Below are positions 11,412 to 23,474 of a stretch of DNA of 64,000 bases, piece by piece. The notes below the pieces were generated by a model, which saw only the letters and a list, made by a program, of their open reading frames with translations, had not been told where the DNA came from and did no database searches. The translations under genes were made by a program, and so were the position numbers. This stretch comes from Torymus aiolomorphi (taxonomy: Eukaryota; Arthropoda; Insecta; Hymenoptera; Torymidae). The stretch covers positions 42,717,083 to 42,781,082 of the forward strand of contig CM070874.1 in NCBI GenBank assembly GCA_036365515.1. The letters run 5' to 3'. Every line of letters starts with the position of its first letter. The stretch's first letter is position 1.

Positions 11412-11487
11412 TGTATGTGGCGTTGGTCCTGTGGATAACGTACCTGAATACTACTCTTTTGATGCGGGTTCAAATCCATCACCCGGA
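11412..11487 (+). other. tRNA-like block (P copy B)
   Basis: GTGGCGTTGGTCCTGTGG (A-box-like), then GCGGGTTCAAATCC (B-box-like, one change from consensus), then a T run (TTTTTTTTTTTTT near 11,498) that could act as a Pol III terminator. It corresponds to 4428-4503 and 17,635-17,705. Arms do not form a convincing cloverleaf. Confidence 0.5.
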
Positions 11488-11589
11488 AAATAATTATTTT
11501 TTTTTTTTTTTATTTCTTTAATTAATGAGTACTTAAGACTGTATACTTTTATTCAGGGCTGCGAAAATATTGTAATATTTTTAATTGCG

Positions 11590-11905
11590 CATTAATTTAA
11601 TTTTAATTAAGAACTAAAATTTCAATCGTTAATTGAACCAGCGTTTAATAAAGAATTAAAATTTTAATTGTTAATTAAACCAGCATTTTATTAAGATTGA
11701 ATATTTCAGTCTTTAATTGAACCCATGTTTAAGTAACGATTGAAATTTAAATTTTTTACTGAACGCGGGTTTAATTGACGCTTGAAATTTTAATTCTTAT
11801 AATTAAACGCTGATTCAATTAACGATTAAAAATTTAGTTCCTAATTAAACGCGGGTTTAATTAACGATTGATATTTTAATCCTTAATTAAACTGAATAAT
11901 TAATT
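11590..11905 (-). repeat. Subterminal tandem repeats of P-type copy B
   Basis: Mirror image of 4015-4330: about five degenerate ~60-bp units with AATTAAACGCGGGTTTAATT-type cores. Confidence 0.6.
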
Positions 11906-12723
11906 TATTTATTTATTTATTTAGACGGGCAAATTGGCCTTTACATATATTAAATACTAGGTATATAGACGGTGGTAAGATAACAACAAGTATAAAACGA
12001 ATTATAAATTAGTAAACGAATTATAATTAATTGAAATTTTAATAAATTATTTGCAACCCTTCTTTTATTTCTGCTGCTTATTTTTTTGCAATTTTGAAAC
12101 TGTTTTCCGCACTACCTTTGAGGTACTGTTCGAAGTGCGTTGGATATTTTTTTTGTTTTATTTACAAATTATCATATAAAACATTTCAAAATACTTCATT
12201 ACAATCTCATGACATGTAGAAATTATATTGAAGTATTCAATAATCTTTAAATATAACTATTATAAATAAAACCGTGGAATCCTTCGCCAGTAGCCCTACA
12301 CAAACCACGGGAGCCGTCCATCCCATCTCCAGGCTCCTTTGACCTTTTCCACCTCCTTCTTTGTGTGCACTTCATTATAAAAAAACTCTAAAAGCGCCTA
12401 TTATAATCTTCAACATTTTTATAAATATATAGAAGAATAATACTTACAAATAATAACACTTACAAAAATTTATTCAAATACAAAATGTAACTTTTTTGCC
12501 TTTTTATAATGAAGTACATAATAAAATAATAATATTAATTTCAATATTGTCTACTAAAAGTAACTGTACCATGTCTTGCAATTACTTAAAATAGTTCAAC
12601 AAAAATTAATATTATTATTTCTGGTCTTTGTAATGCGGCCTTTGAAAAGTTAACACGAAAAAAAAGAAATAATACTAAATATAATACTGACAATAATTAC
12701 AGTACAATGAATTTTTAACGCGA

Positions 12724-15120
12724 CTAACAATCAAGTTTAAGCATTTTCTTATTACGTTTAGGTGCATTTACGGAAGTGGATCGCTTGTTAATTTTTCTAT
12801 CTCTAAAATCTTTTGTCATCCATTTAACATTATTAAAAATGTGCGTCTTGAAAAAAAATTTAATAACATAATCTCGATGTTCTAAACACGCGTCGTTTCC
12901 AAAAAAAATACTATGATTCACTAGCAATTGCTTTTTTATTAATTGGTACAAATATTCAGCTACATTATGCATGTGAGACATCTTACAAAATACACTTTCA
13001 TAAATAGTATACATATCTAAAATAATCGAAAAGAAAATTTGTGTTGGAGCTTTTAAACTCCCATAAGGATAACCTTTTAAGGAGGGAAATGCTTTCCACA
13101 GCAACAGTAAATCCGATGATGAATCCAGTTCGTTATCATTGCAAATAAAATCTTTTTTACACTCGTCACAGTTGAATTTTTGTAAATTTTTAAACGCGGA
13201 AAATTTCTACGAAACTGCATAACAGTCGGGTTATCGTTATGCCCCGATCGAGATCTCATTGTTCCGAAAAAGTTTTCAAGTTTATCTTGATTTAGACGAG
13301 AAGTTAATACATACGGTTTACCTTCGTTTTTTAACTCAGTCCACAACTCCAAAGTAGCATTTATTGTTAAAATTATACTATTAAAACAATCCGGATTTTT
13401 ACCATTACTCATTTGCCATTGTTCAAACCACGTCATCGCATCGCGTAAACATTTTTCTACCTGTGGATTTTTTTCTGATAAGCCGCGTTTTAAAGGGTTT
13501 CGATCATTAGCGCTTCGAGCATTAAGGCAATCAAAAACATCATTTAATTTTTTACAAAAATTAGCAGTTGCTACTGTTGATTGATCTTTTAAATCGCCAG
13601 AAATTGCACCTGCCATAAGGGCCGCGTAAACGGAATTACTGAAAACTTGCGTAGCTAAACTGACTTTCATTTTTTCGAAATTATTAGGATTTATGTGTCG
13701 ATCTGTTAGTTTAGGTGCTGCTTTGCAAACTTTTGAACACTCGATTTCTCTCAATTCTCGAACAGCATTCCACGAAATTGTATCGTTACCTATTTTAATA
13801 TGACTTCTAATTAAATTATTACGAATGCATTTAAAAATGTGAGGACCGTCGAATGCAAAAGTTATTTTACGACTTTGAAACTCAAAAAATGGTCTATTTT
13901 TATCAATTTTTAACGCAGCAATCGCTTTTTGATTGGAAGCTCCTTGATCACAAACCATGTGCCGAACCTTAAAACCTATATCTTCAGTTAATTGCAAAAC
14001 GTCGCAAACAATGGTTTGTAATGTGCTCCCTGGTACTGGACCATTTGTGGGAAAAAACATTAAAGGCTGCTTCCAATCGTGGGTTAAACCGGCGACCATA
14101 AATACTAAAACCGATTTTGCTATCTTCTGTTCGCGTTCTCCATAACCGTTCAAATCGTGATACCCTTCAATATAATCCTCTTTTAAATTATACTCAAGCC
14201 CGGGTTTTAAACTCATTTCGTCCCACATTAAAACCGCCTCGTTTTCAAAATCTGTTTTGCCCTGTAATTTAAGTTTAAGTTGATTTGAAAGTTGTTCGTT
14301 TTTTCCCGGTCTTAGATTAATAACGTTAACCCACCTGCGAATTAAAGAAATAGATGGGAAAGCAAACTTATGAAAATCCCTTAAAAATTGATAGGCTTTC
14401 GGAGATTTGTAGTAAAGGCCTAAAGCAAATTGCTTTTCCGGTTCTTCCCATTTTCTTTGCTTGTCATGATTTAACTGCATTGCCAAAAAAGATAAAACAT
14501 TACTATTAACGTATTTTGAAGCTTCATTGATTATATCTTGTTTAGGATCAGACTTTGTGCTCTTAACTTTAGTTTTTTCATATCTGTCTAATTTTTGTTT
14601 CAAACTTTTATTGTTTCTTAATAATTGAGCATTTCTTTGTTTGAATTTATTTAAAGTTGTGAAAATGAGTGGAGCACATTTTTTTTTACGTTTTATTTTT
14701 ATTGGCGCTTGCTGATTAAGAAGATTAAATGGCAAACTAGCATCATTTTCCGTTCCCGCTGCAGAAACATCATCGTCATTACTTTGCTCGGGAAAAGTTT
14801 CAAGATTAACTGCTGAATTTAATGTATTTTCATCAAAAGAATTAACATGAATTGATTTGTTTAAACTTGATTCATTACTTAGTTCATTACTAGTCATATT
14901 ATTCGAATCATTACTTATTACTTCAGGAACGAGACTACTTAAACTTGATTGTGGGACAGTACCCGGTTTCAGTAACATTCTAGTAGAGGTGTGCAGAAAA
15001 TCAGATGGTAAAAAGTGTTTACTACATACCCGTTTCTCTTCTAACTTTTTCAGACCCACTGCGTTTTCATTTAACTTAGAGAGCGCTTCGTCCTGAACAA
15101 CTTCCAGCCATTTTCTCAAG
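12724..15120 (-). pseudogene. P-element-type transposase with THAP domain, copy B (internal deletion with frameshift)
   Basis: The coding exon starts at 15,120 after an acceptor equivalent to that in copy A and stays open for about 640 codons, because the A run that is short in copy A has 9 bases here. It carries the C-terminal THAP half (KRVCSKHFLPSDFLH, LLKPGTVP), a Lys/Asn-rich coiled region, and the RNase-H-like blocks MWDEMSLKPG, VCDQGASN, DGPHIFKCIRNNL and QDKLENFFGTMRSRSG. Just after QFRRNF (near 13,200) the frame breaks at a deletion junction. The next frame continues to 12,724 with a plausible P-type C terminus (CDECKKDFICND, LLLWKAFPSLKGY, KDFRDRK) and ends at the same stop as copy A. 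Sequence between QFRRNF and CDECKKDF (QYSLMITLLVPPVGTN in copy A) is missing. Confidence 0.85.
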
Positions 15121-15689
15121 CTAGTAAAGTAAATATTTTAAACTATATCAATTATATACAAAATCATGAATTAGAATTAAAAATTATGATAAAAAAAGGA
15201 ATTTAAGAAGTTTATTTTTCAACATTATGTTCTTCTGTTTTTATTAATTTAATTTTTGTATATTCTAATTTTAATGAAAAAAATTTTATGGAAAATATTA
15301 ACTTGTAATTGTTTCATGACTATTAATTGCTGTTCCATTTGTAATTTATTTTTTTGTGATTTTAATTCTTGTATGGAATGGAAAACAATCGCAAATACAA
15401 ACTCTGATGAAGTACTATTCTTCATCAAACTTTTCTTCAAGTCCACTATCAACGGCATCTCGTCGTACATTGGGTCGAAATAAAAAAAATAATCTTAAAT
15501 TGTGCTTTGATTGTATTTACAATGAAAATTATTGTATGGGAGATATAACGCATGTGGGTTTAAAGCAATTTTATTCTTTATTATATTTCTATAAAAATTA
15601 TAATATAATTATATATTATTACATATAAAATTTTTTATTCTGATTTTATAAATAAATAGGTAATATGGGGAGTCAACGAAATGATTTAG

Positions 15690-16177
15690 TAAAATGCAAA
15701 AAAACGATATCAAACAAAAGTTTTAACCACAAATATCTCTGAAATTTATGTATCAATCATTTTGCCCAAAGAACTCAGCCGAGGGCTACCCAACATCTAT
15801 CACCACAAGAAATTTTAAAGCAATTAAGACAATTTAACTCCCGCAATCGTTGGATATACAAAACTCATTTTCCTAATTTTTAAAGCTTTACGTTTTTGCT
15901 AATAACAAAAGAACCGTGATAGCTAGAGAATTTTTTTTTTAAATATAAGTTTTTTATTCTCTTTCGAATGTTACCCACCCGGCTCAAAAATTTAAATCAA
16001 AACATTAAAAAAAAATGAAAAATAATTTTTTCTAAAATCAAAAATTCGACATAAAACAAAAATAAATCGGTGAATCATAAAAAATAATTTTCTTCCCGAA
16101 TTCGGAATAAAAGACAAAAAGAAATGAGCCCCACCCGGTTAAAATCGACCGCGTGGGTCCGGAGATAAAGCGGTATA

Positions 16178-16212
<35 letters not shown>

Positions 16213-16330
16213 ACACACATCCATAGACATTTTCTAAAATCATGTGATACAAACTTCTAACACCTTTAATCATGTTTCTAGAGAAATTTAACAAAACTTA
16301 AAATTTTACTATTACAAAGCTTCCTAAGCT
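15690..16330 (+). repeat. Dispersed repeat with internal (CA)n, second copy
   Basis: Shares with 48.62-49.66 kb the order CAAATATCTCTGAAATTT, ATTTTGCCCAAAGAACTC, GAACCGTGATAGCTAGA, CCCGGTTAAAATCGA, then a (CA)n tract (about 16,179-16,212) and a block TAACACCTTTAATCATG. The match across the microsatellite shows that the (CA)n is an integral part of the element. Confidence 0.65.
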
Positions 16331-16514
16331 AAAAACCGCTTCTGACTAACCGCACGAAAGCTCCCCAAATTAATGTATTTATTCCTTGTTTTAATTTTTG
16401 GCTAGTAAACTTTAAAACGCTCGCTGCCTTTACCCATCCTTTTCTTATCTCTTTAGCCCTTTACTTCAAAGATACATATCATATTTACATTTCATCATAT
16501 CATACTATCATACT

Positions 16515-16600
16515 ACATTTCGACACGGGTGCGGAAGGTGATTATTTAGCTCATGTGACGTTTTTCGCACGAGCGAAGTGGGTTTTATACCCGCTGATTG
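16515..16600 (+). repeat. Short dispersed element with CGACACGGGTGCGGAAGGTG core
   Basis: The same core, starting from a TACATTTCGACAC-type end, occurs at 54,265-54,305 (minus) and 62,645-62,775 (plus). Each copy is followed by a different GC-rich hairpin (here TTCGCACGAGCGAAGTGGG). Probably a small palindromic element. Confidence 0.6.
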
Positions 16601-16619
16601 CGTCGATAAATTAGCTATG

Positions 16620-17345
16620 GATGAAATGGATGAAAAAAATGGACATACATGCATGGAAGCTTCACAGGAAAACGATGGAAGATCAAGGATGCATCTTTCG
16701 CCCTTGCACTCTCGCAGCCCTTAAAAACACACACGTTTCTGTTCCGCATTTTCACATTTACAGTGACTATTAAAACACGAAAGGCACACTATCAAAATAT
16801 ATTAATCGCGGACAAATAATTACAAGAAAACACTGAAAAGGCTCTAATATTCAAAAGATTAAATATTAATAAAACATAAAGATAATCGCGAACCGCAAAA
16901 ACAGCTTCTCACGCGGAGTTGCTTAGCCACACTGATTACTGACAGTTAAAAACAAAGCACGATCTTCGCGCATGTAAACAAATGCAGGCGCGAACTCCCG
17001 TCTTGGCGCCTTTTTAAATGACATTTATAATTCAAAACTTCTTTCGCTTTTCTTATACTTCTTATACGATTATAATAATTGATTACAAATTACTCATAAT
17101 ATTTAATATTATTAATTCGATTATTTAACTACATAAATTATTTAAAATAAATAATAATACTGTAAGGAAAAACATTTCTAAGCAATACAAGTAAAACAGT
17201 ATACAAATTAAAAAAATTTTAGTAAATAAAAAACGAACTATAACAACATCATTTTACAAAAAATACTAATATAATAATAATAATATTCTTTAAATTAAAT
17301 AAGGAAATTAAATAAGGAACAATTCTTTATTTCCTCTATATCATT
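16620..17345. other. AT-rich DNA, nothing recognised
   Basis: No reading frame, repeat or RNA-like feature that I can support. Confidence 0.5.
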
Positions 17346-17349
17346 TATT

Positions 17350-18066
17350 TTCTTTCTTCCACCGTTATATTTACAATAATTATATAACAAGATTATTTAA
17401 TAGTTCAATATAATGTCTACATGCCAAGAGATTGTAATGAAGTATTTCTAATTTTTTCATACAATCATTTGTAAATAAAAAAAAAATTATATCCAACGCA
17501 TTGTGAACAGTACTTCCAGGGTAGTACAAAAACTATTTAAAAACGTCAAAATTCAATACATTATTTTCCAACCAGCAGAAAAGTACAGTCTTACTTATTA
17601 ATTAAAGAAATAAAAAAAAAAAAAATATTCTCCGGGTGATGGATTCGAACCCGCATCAAAAGAGTATTCAGGTACATTAACCACAGGACCAACGCCACAT
17701 ACATATGTTTGTAACGTGGATGTAATATATAAAGTGTTCCCCCATTTGGTTTATAGATTGGTGTTTAACATTAATTTGTTTTGTTAAATGTTTTTGGGGT
17801 TTAGTCTACTTCCTTGTAATTAATGTTGATTACTGACATTTTTGTAATGCCCAGTTTATCAGTTTTACATACATAATATGTATTGTGTTACCATTGCAGT
17901 CGTTACGGGTGGTATGTTATCGGCCGTTCGTCAGCTCAGTCAGCTGTTCACGAAACTTTCAGAAATCGACTGTCGCGCTGCGCGTGGTCGGGGTACATAC
18001 TACATTCGGGTTGCCTCAGTCTCCCTATAAGCTTTGCGCTTCTATTAGTGTCTATCTTCGTTGCTA
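17350..18066 (+). mobile_element. P-type transposon 3' fragment, copy C
   Basis: Matches 3,640-3,830 and then 4,370-4,866 of copy A, skipping the subterminal repeats in between. It ends at the same TATCTTCGTTGC terminus. It has no transposase. Either a truncated relic or a short non-autonomous derivative. The sequence downstream differs from that next to copies A and B, confirming the terminus. Confidence 0.75.
17635..17705 (-). other. tRNA-like block, best-preserved copy (P copy C)
   Basis: On the minus strand GTGGCGTTGGTCCTGTGG resembles an A box, and GGGTTCGAATCC, 45 bases on, is a canonical B box, followed by CACCCGG and a T-rich run. The anticodon arm does not pair well and acceptor strands do not match, so it is a tRNA-derived module carried by the transposon, not a functional tRNA gene. 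Confidence 0.55.
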
Positions 18067-18159
18067 ATGGTACTTTATCTTGTTACAGGTAACTGGCAGC
18101 GGGAGGAGTGTAAATGACGAGCACTGCTGTAAACTGTTTCTTGGATGTGTAAGTGTTGT

Positions 18160-18480
18160 CTGGGTCACCTATTTATTAGTTATATGTGGTTTTTAGGTGC
18201 TCAACATTCCTTGTTTGGTTCTTACACTACTGGCTACGTGTACAGTGTTATGACTCTCAGCGACTCTCAGGCTGGGACGGTTTCCAGCAGTGAAATGAGT
18301 GAAGGCTTCCACTAGTGGTCTTGGCCTCTAGTTGTTACCCGGTGGTATCTGGTGCAGCGAGTGAATTACAACCATTGCTGCAGACTTTTCTTTTGTATGG
18401 TAATGTTTTTATCGGTGTCATCTATTTATTAGTCATATGTGGTTTTTAAGTGCTCTACTTTCCTCGCTTGTCTCCCAGAG
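18160..18480 (+). repeat. Two ~60-bp direct repeats about 255 bp apart
   Basis: The block around TATTTATTAGTTATATGTGG (from 18,166) recurs at about 18,420 with a few changes, followed in both by TTTTTAGGTGCTC-type sequence. The surrounding GC-balanced DNA (18.07-18.83 kb) differs from the AT-rich flank, but no coding frame is supported. Confidence 0.5.
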
Positions 18481-18829
18481 TCAAGGGTGATTTGCTATTA
18501 ATGTGCTTCGATGATTTTTAGGCTGAGCCAGTCCAGGACATTGACGGTCTCTGTCAGTACTCCCCCAGATGTTGAAGTTACTGATGTAGTGGATGGCTGT
18601 TAGTTAGATGATTCCCAGCAGACTGGTATCCATGAAGTAATGCCAGCTTAGATTATCGAACCTTTTTTGACTGCTTCATCTCTATCAGTGATCTTCAAGT
18701 GTTAGCGCACAAGACTGTGAGGGGAAATTAGGAAGTTAGGGTGTAATTAGGAACTGGGGGATATTATAAAAGTGCTGTATGTGTGTATGTGTGGTTAGAT
18801 GTGATACGGGTAGGTAGTTATCGTTGGTA

Positions 18830-20040
18830 ATATTAGCTCGTCTGGCTAATTATCAAGTTTGGTCAGGGTGTAAGAACTCATCTGAGGGTATCTGTTGTAT
18901 TAAAATACATGATTATGTATTTCACAGATTTTTACCAGGTGAGACTTGCCTATTTAATAGTTTTCTATACACTGTACAACTGACAGAATTAGCTAAAACA
19001 TTGCACTCTTTATGCATTGAAATTAACGAAATTACAAAATGTATAGCTCATACATTACACAAAAGTTTTTTTTTGTAAATATGATATTATTTTAACATAT
19101 ACTTATATAATATTACACAATTTTGATTATTTTGGTTCAATCGCTTAGATCCTAGGGACATAGTTAATGGGTTAACCAGTGTAATCTTATTTTTAAATTT
19201 CTTAAATTTCTTATTAAAACAGTAACATAACATAATTATATAATTTTACCAACCCAATTTTTATATATTTTTCTAATTTTTATTCTATTACATTCTAAGT
19301 TCTCTAGATCATTTGACAAGAAATTATAAGTTTCGACAGCTTCTATGTAACAGTTTTGGTTAATTATTGTTTTACTTTTTTATTGGCATCTATACACTTC
19401 TATTTCTTATATTAATTGTTTTTCATTAATATTTAATTTCTCATAATGATAGAAAATCGATTCAAAACAAAATAATTATTTAATATTTAAAGGATATTCT
19501 TCAAATACAAAAATATTTTTGTATTTAAGTTTAATGATTTTATTTTATAGATTATGTAATAATGTTGTACTATTCGTATAGGTATAAAGCATCCCAAGCT
19601 ATTATCCCATAATTTTTAATATTATTAAAAAGAGCATTATATAATATCAACAATGTTTTAGTTTGCGTAATCTTTGTCTTTTTGTAGAAAACAGGGTCAT
19701 AGATATTTCGTTTCTTAACTTATTGTTCCAATGTGTTTATCCCATTAAATATTGTAACCAAATGTAATTTCGTATTTTATTATTATATTTTTTTAATTAT
19801 GTTGACTTTGGAATGTTATTTCGCTTTTCTGGTCTTATTTATATCTATTGTATCGAATATTTCTGTGTCAAATCGAATTCTATTAAATAATAATCGAAAA
19901 GTGAATCTACGGGGTTATTGAAGCATTAAAAATTATGTTAATACATTTAGATGATCTAGAAATGATTGTATATATAAGTGTTACTTGGGAGTAAGTTTTG
20001 TTTCAACGTCATCTATATGCTTTGTACTTAAGTTTTATTG
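18830..20040. other. AT-rich DNA, nothing recognised
   Basis: Short reading frames only, none with recognisable content. Confidence 0.45.
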
Positions 20041-20650
20041 AATTTGTATGAAGTAAGACTCTGTAAAGTTATAGCCGAAAATCGTTTATTTTATGTATAT
20101 TTAGGCGTTTAAAATCGTTTTTATATGTTTAACTTGTAAGGTATTAATTTTACATGAATATGTTAAATGGAAAAAAGTTTTGTTTTTTATAATCTACAAC
20201 TTCTACATTTAACATTTTTGTGTAAAATAAAATTATGTCAAGTTGTAGCCGAAAATCGTCCATTTTATGTATATTTAGGCGTTTAAAATCGTTTTTATAA
20301 GTCAAATTCGTCAGGAATTGGTTTTACACAAAAATGTTAAATGGGAAAAAGTTTTATTTCAATATTATCTACAACTTTTGTATTAAACATTTTTGTGAAA
20401 AATCAAATCCTGACAAGTGTAGCCGAAAATCGTTCATTTTATGTGTATTTTGGCGTTTAAAATCGTTTTTATAAGTCTAGCTCGTCAGGAGTTGATTTTA
20501 CAAAAAAATGTTAAATGGGAAAAAGTTTTATTTCAATATTATCTACAACTTTTGTATTTAACATTTTTGTGTAAAATCAAATCCTGAGAAGTTATAGCCG
20601 AAAATCATTCATATTTAACCATTTTTAGCCGTTTTTTGCAGTTATCTTGG
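20040..20650 (+). repeat. 174-bp tandem repeat, about 3.5 units, with internal inverted repeat
   Basis: AGCCGAAAATCGT begins at 20,073, 20,247, 20,421 and 20,596, giving periods of 174, 174 and 175 bp. Within each unit TTTTACAAAAAAATGTTAAAT-like sequence pairs with ATTTAACATTTTTGTGTAAAA about 50 bp later, so each unit can form a hairpin. Confidence 0.8.
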
Positions 20651-21090
20651 CAAATATTGCTCGTACAAAAAAGTGTTCAACATAAAAAAGCTGTATTTTA
20701 ATTAGTTTTAGCAGATAGACCTGTAAATATTAGCTTAAAATTAATTTTTCTAGATATTAGGCTTAAAAATCGATTTCTTGATATATTTCTTTGTGCTCGC
20801 ATTTGAAAAATTTTTCATCGATTTATCTCAATATAGAACCAGCACTTAGGTATAATTAGAGGAGTATTTTCCTGCAATCCGGATGAAATTGGTCGACAAT
20901 TCATTGAGATAATCGAGAAACTTGAGTACATACGGACGTACAGACATACACACATCTCAGAAAACGCTTAAAACGCACTCGCTCTGAGTGGAACATGGTT
21001 TTTACACATTAATTTTTCAATATTTGAATTCTTACAATTTTCGCTCTGGTGAAATTATAAGGCTCTCCCGACTAGCGGTCGTGCCTAAAA

Positions 21091-21365
21091 AGTGAAGTTA
21101 CGTGGTTTTTCCGGGAATTATTCTAAAAAATAAGTGGAGTTACGTAGTTTTTCCGGGAATTAGTCTAGAAAAAAAAGTGGAGTTACGTGGATTTTCCGGG
21201 AGTTATTCTAAAAAAAAGGTGGAGTTATGTGGTTTTTCCGGGAATTATTCTAAAAAATAAGTGGAGTTACGTGGTTTTTCCGGGAATTATTCTTTAAAAA
21301 TGGAGATACGTGGTTATTCCGGGAAAATGTTGAAAAAAATGGAGATATGTGGTTTTTCCTTGTGC
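21091..21365 (+). repeat. ~45-bp satellite, about six units
   Basis: Repeats of GTGGAGTTACGTGG followed by TTTTTCCGGGAATTATTC and an A-rich linker. Related fragments lie at 9.64-9.72 kb and directly before the (CA)n tract at 21,468-21,488. Confidence 0.8.
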
Positions 21366-21488
21366 TGATTCAAGACACCGAGTGCACTTTCGTAATTTCT
21401 GTCACGGCTAGAGGACTGTTTAAAGATAAGGAAAAAGGCATAAAACCGATTTTGAAAAACTCACCCCTTACGTGATTTTTCCAGGAAG

Positions 21489-21678
<190 letters not shown>

Positions 21679-21844
21679 GCACGCACGTACGCACGCACGC
21701 ATCTGTTTTGAGGGGTTTATGGAGCCTTTTTTTATATACTGGGGTTTATGGAGCCCTTTCCGGTTTATGGAGCCCGATCTACAGTCCCGACTTTGGGAGT
21801 TCAAAAGTAAATTTTGCGGAAAATTTCTGCGGAAATTAAAGTAG

Positions 21845-22395
21845 AGACTGAGTCAGAGATAGAGATGTACAGACAGAGACGTAAAGAAAGAGGTGTAGAC
21901 ACAAAGACGTAGAGACAGAGACGTAGACACAGAAAGTAGAGCCAGAGGCGTAGAGACACAGACATAGAGACAGAGACGTGGAGACAGAAACGTAAAGTCA
22001 AAGACCGATAGATAGAGACAGAGGCGTACACACAGACACGTAGAGACTGAGTCAGAGACAGAGACGTACAGACAGAGATGTAGAGAAAGAGGCGTAGACA
22101 CAAAGACGCAGAGACTGAGTCAGAGACGTAGAGACCGAGTCAGAGAGACAGAGATGTAGAAACAGAAACTTAGAGACAGAGACGTAGAGACAGAGACGTA
22201 AAAACCGCGTCAGAGAGACAGAGATGTAGAAACAGAGACGTAGAGACAAAAAGTAGAGGCAGGGACATAGAGACAAAGACAGAGAATAAAGACAAAGATG
22301 TAGGGACAGAGACGTAGAGACAGAAATGAGGAGACAGAGATGTGGAGACAGAGACGTAAAGACAGAGGCATAGAGACAGAGACGTGGAGACGGAA
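21845..22395 (+). repeat. Degenerate ~12-bp GAGACGTAGAGACA minisatellite
   Basis: Over 40 imperfect copies of AGAGAC-(A/G)(A/C)-GTAG-type units on a purine-rich strand. Confidence 0.85.
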
Positions 22396-22653
22396 AGAAT
22401 TAAGGGGTTGGAATTATTTTATTTCAACATTATTTTAAGGGGGGGTTATATAATTAAAGAGGGGCTAATGACAGTGGTAAAAAAAACATAATAGTGCACA
22501 ATAATTACAATTCTTACAATTTTAGGTTTAGTACATCTGTACAATAATTACTTATTTCATTAACAGTCTGTAGTTTAAACTAACTTGAGTTTAGCAATTT
22601 AATATTATTTCAATCAATTTGTGTAACTACTAAAAAGAAAATGTTTAGTATCA

Positions 22654-23474
22654 TAGGCCAATCAATAGAGGTTTTTAGCGTGACACAAATCTTATCAGCA
22701 AGCGGTAAGCGCTATCCTACGCAGAATAATCCACAGTATAACTGGTATAAAATACACCAACCAAATCTGTTCCTTATATTTGTTATTAACAATTTAATGC
22801 AAAAAAAGCGCTTTTTTTGGTTTTTTGCTTATAAAACCGAAACTAGTGGACCGATCTTGATGGTCCAATGAGATAAATTGTAGTAAATGAAATTATGAAC
22901 AAAATTAGATGTTGATCGAATCGATCGGATGATTAGTTACGGAGAAGAACATGAAAAACCGAAAAAATGAGTGTTTTTTCAAAAATTCATATCTCCGCCA
23001 TTTTTAAAGATGTAGCGCATATCTCTGGCGAATAGATAGTAATTCACATGTACTTTATGTGTGCGAAAACCAGGGGCTGTGCGATTATTAGGTTTTGTGT
23101 TTATTTCAAATTTTTAGTACGCTATTTTTGAGCGAGGCTGTATGCTCTACGGGTGATCCGATTTCAACTATCAAAAAAGATTCTGAAAGTTCAAATGTTG
23201 TACTACAAAACGTCTATCTTGGATTTTTGATTAAGTACTGTTGTATATCTGAAAACAGTTGTCAGAATTGACCAAAAACGCTCGAGCGCACGAAAGTAGC
23301 GGAAAGTGGGGGGCGCGCGGCGGCTGAGGGGAACCGATATATATAGTAATAGAACGCGCTGCGCTTAACGTTAGATCTTTGCTTCTGATTTCCTCAGCAA
23401 CTAGAGGTTTTAATCATTTTTTTTTATTTCGGGGTAACTCAACCCAACTAAACCGATTCTGTACTTTTATTTGA
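22654..23474 (+). repeat. Left terminal inverted repeat of the 13-kb element
   Basis: Reverse complement of 34,838-35,681 with roughly 90 percent or better identity by eye. It contains AAAAAAGCGCTTTTTTTGG, a GC-rich tract (GGGGCGCGCGGCGGCTGAG) and a TATATATAG motif facing inward. Confidence 0.85.

Larger units (their letters stand above)
11049..15970 (-). mobile_element. P-type (THAP) DNA transposon, copy B (inverted relative to copy A)
   Basis: Near-complete reverse-complement match to 340-4866, with the same 3' end motif (complement of TATCTTCGTTGC at 11,049). It retains about 140 bp at 12,338-12,480 and a C-terminal coding block at 12.81-13.20 kb that copy A lacks, but has lost a segment present in copy A. 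The two copies are thus different internal-deletion derivatives of a longer parent. Confidence 0.75.

Noticed and set aside
21801..22276. Leu/Ser/Cys-rich minus-strand frames resembling transmembrane proteins
   Set aside because: They come from the 12-bp GAGACGTAGAGA minisatellite.
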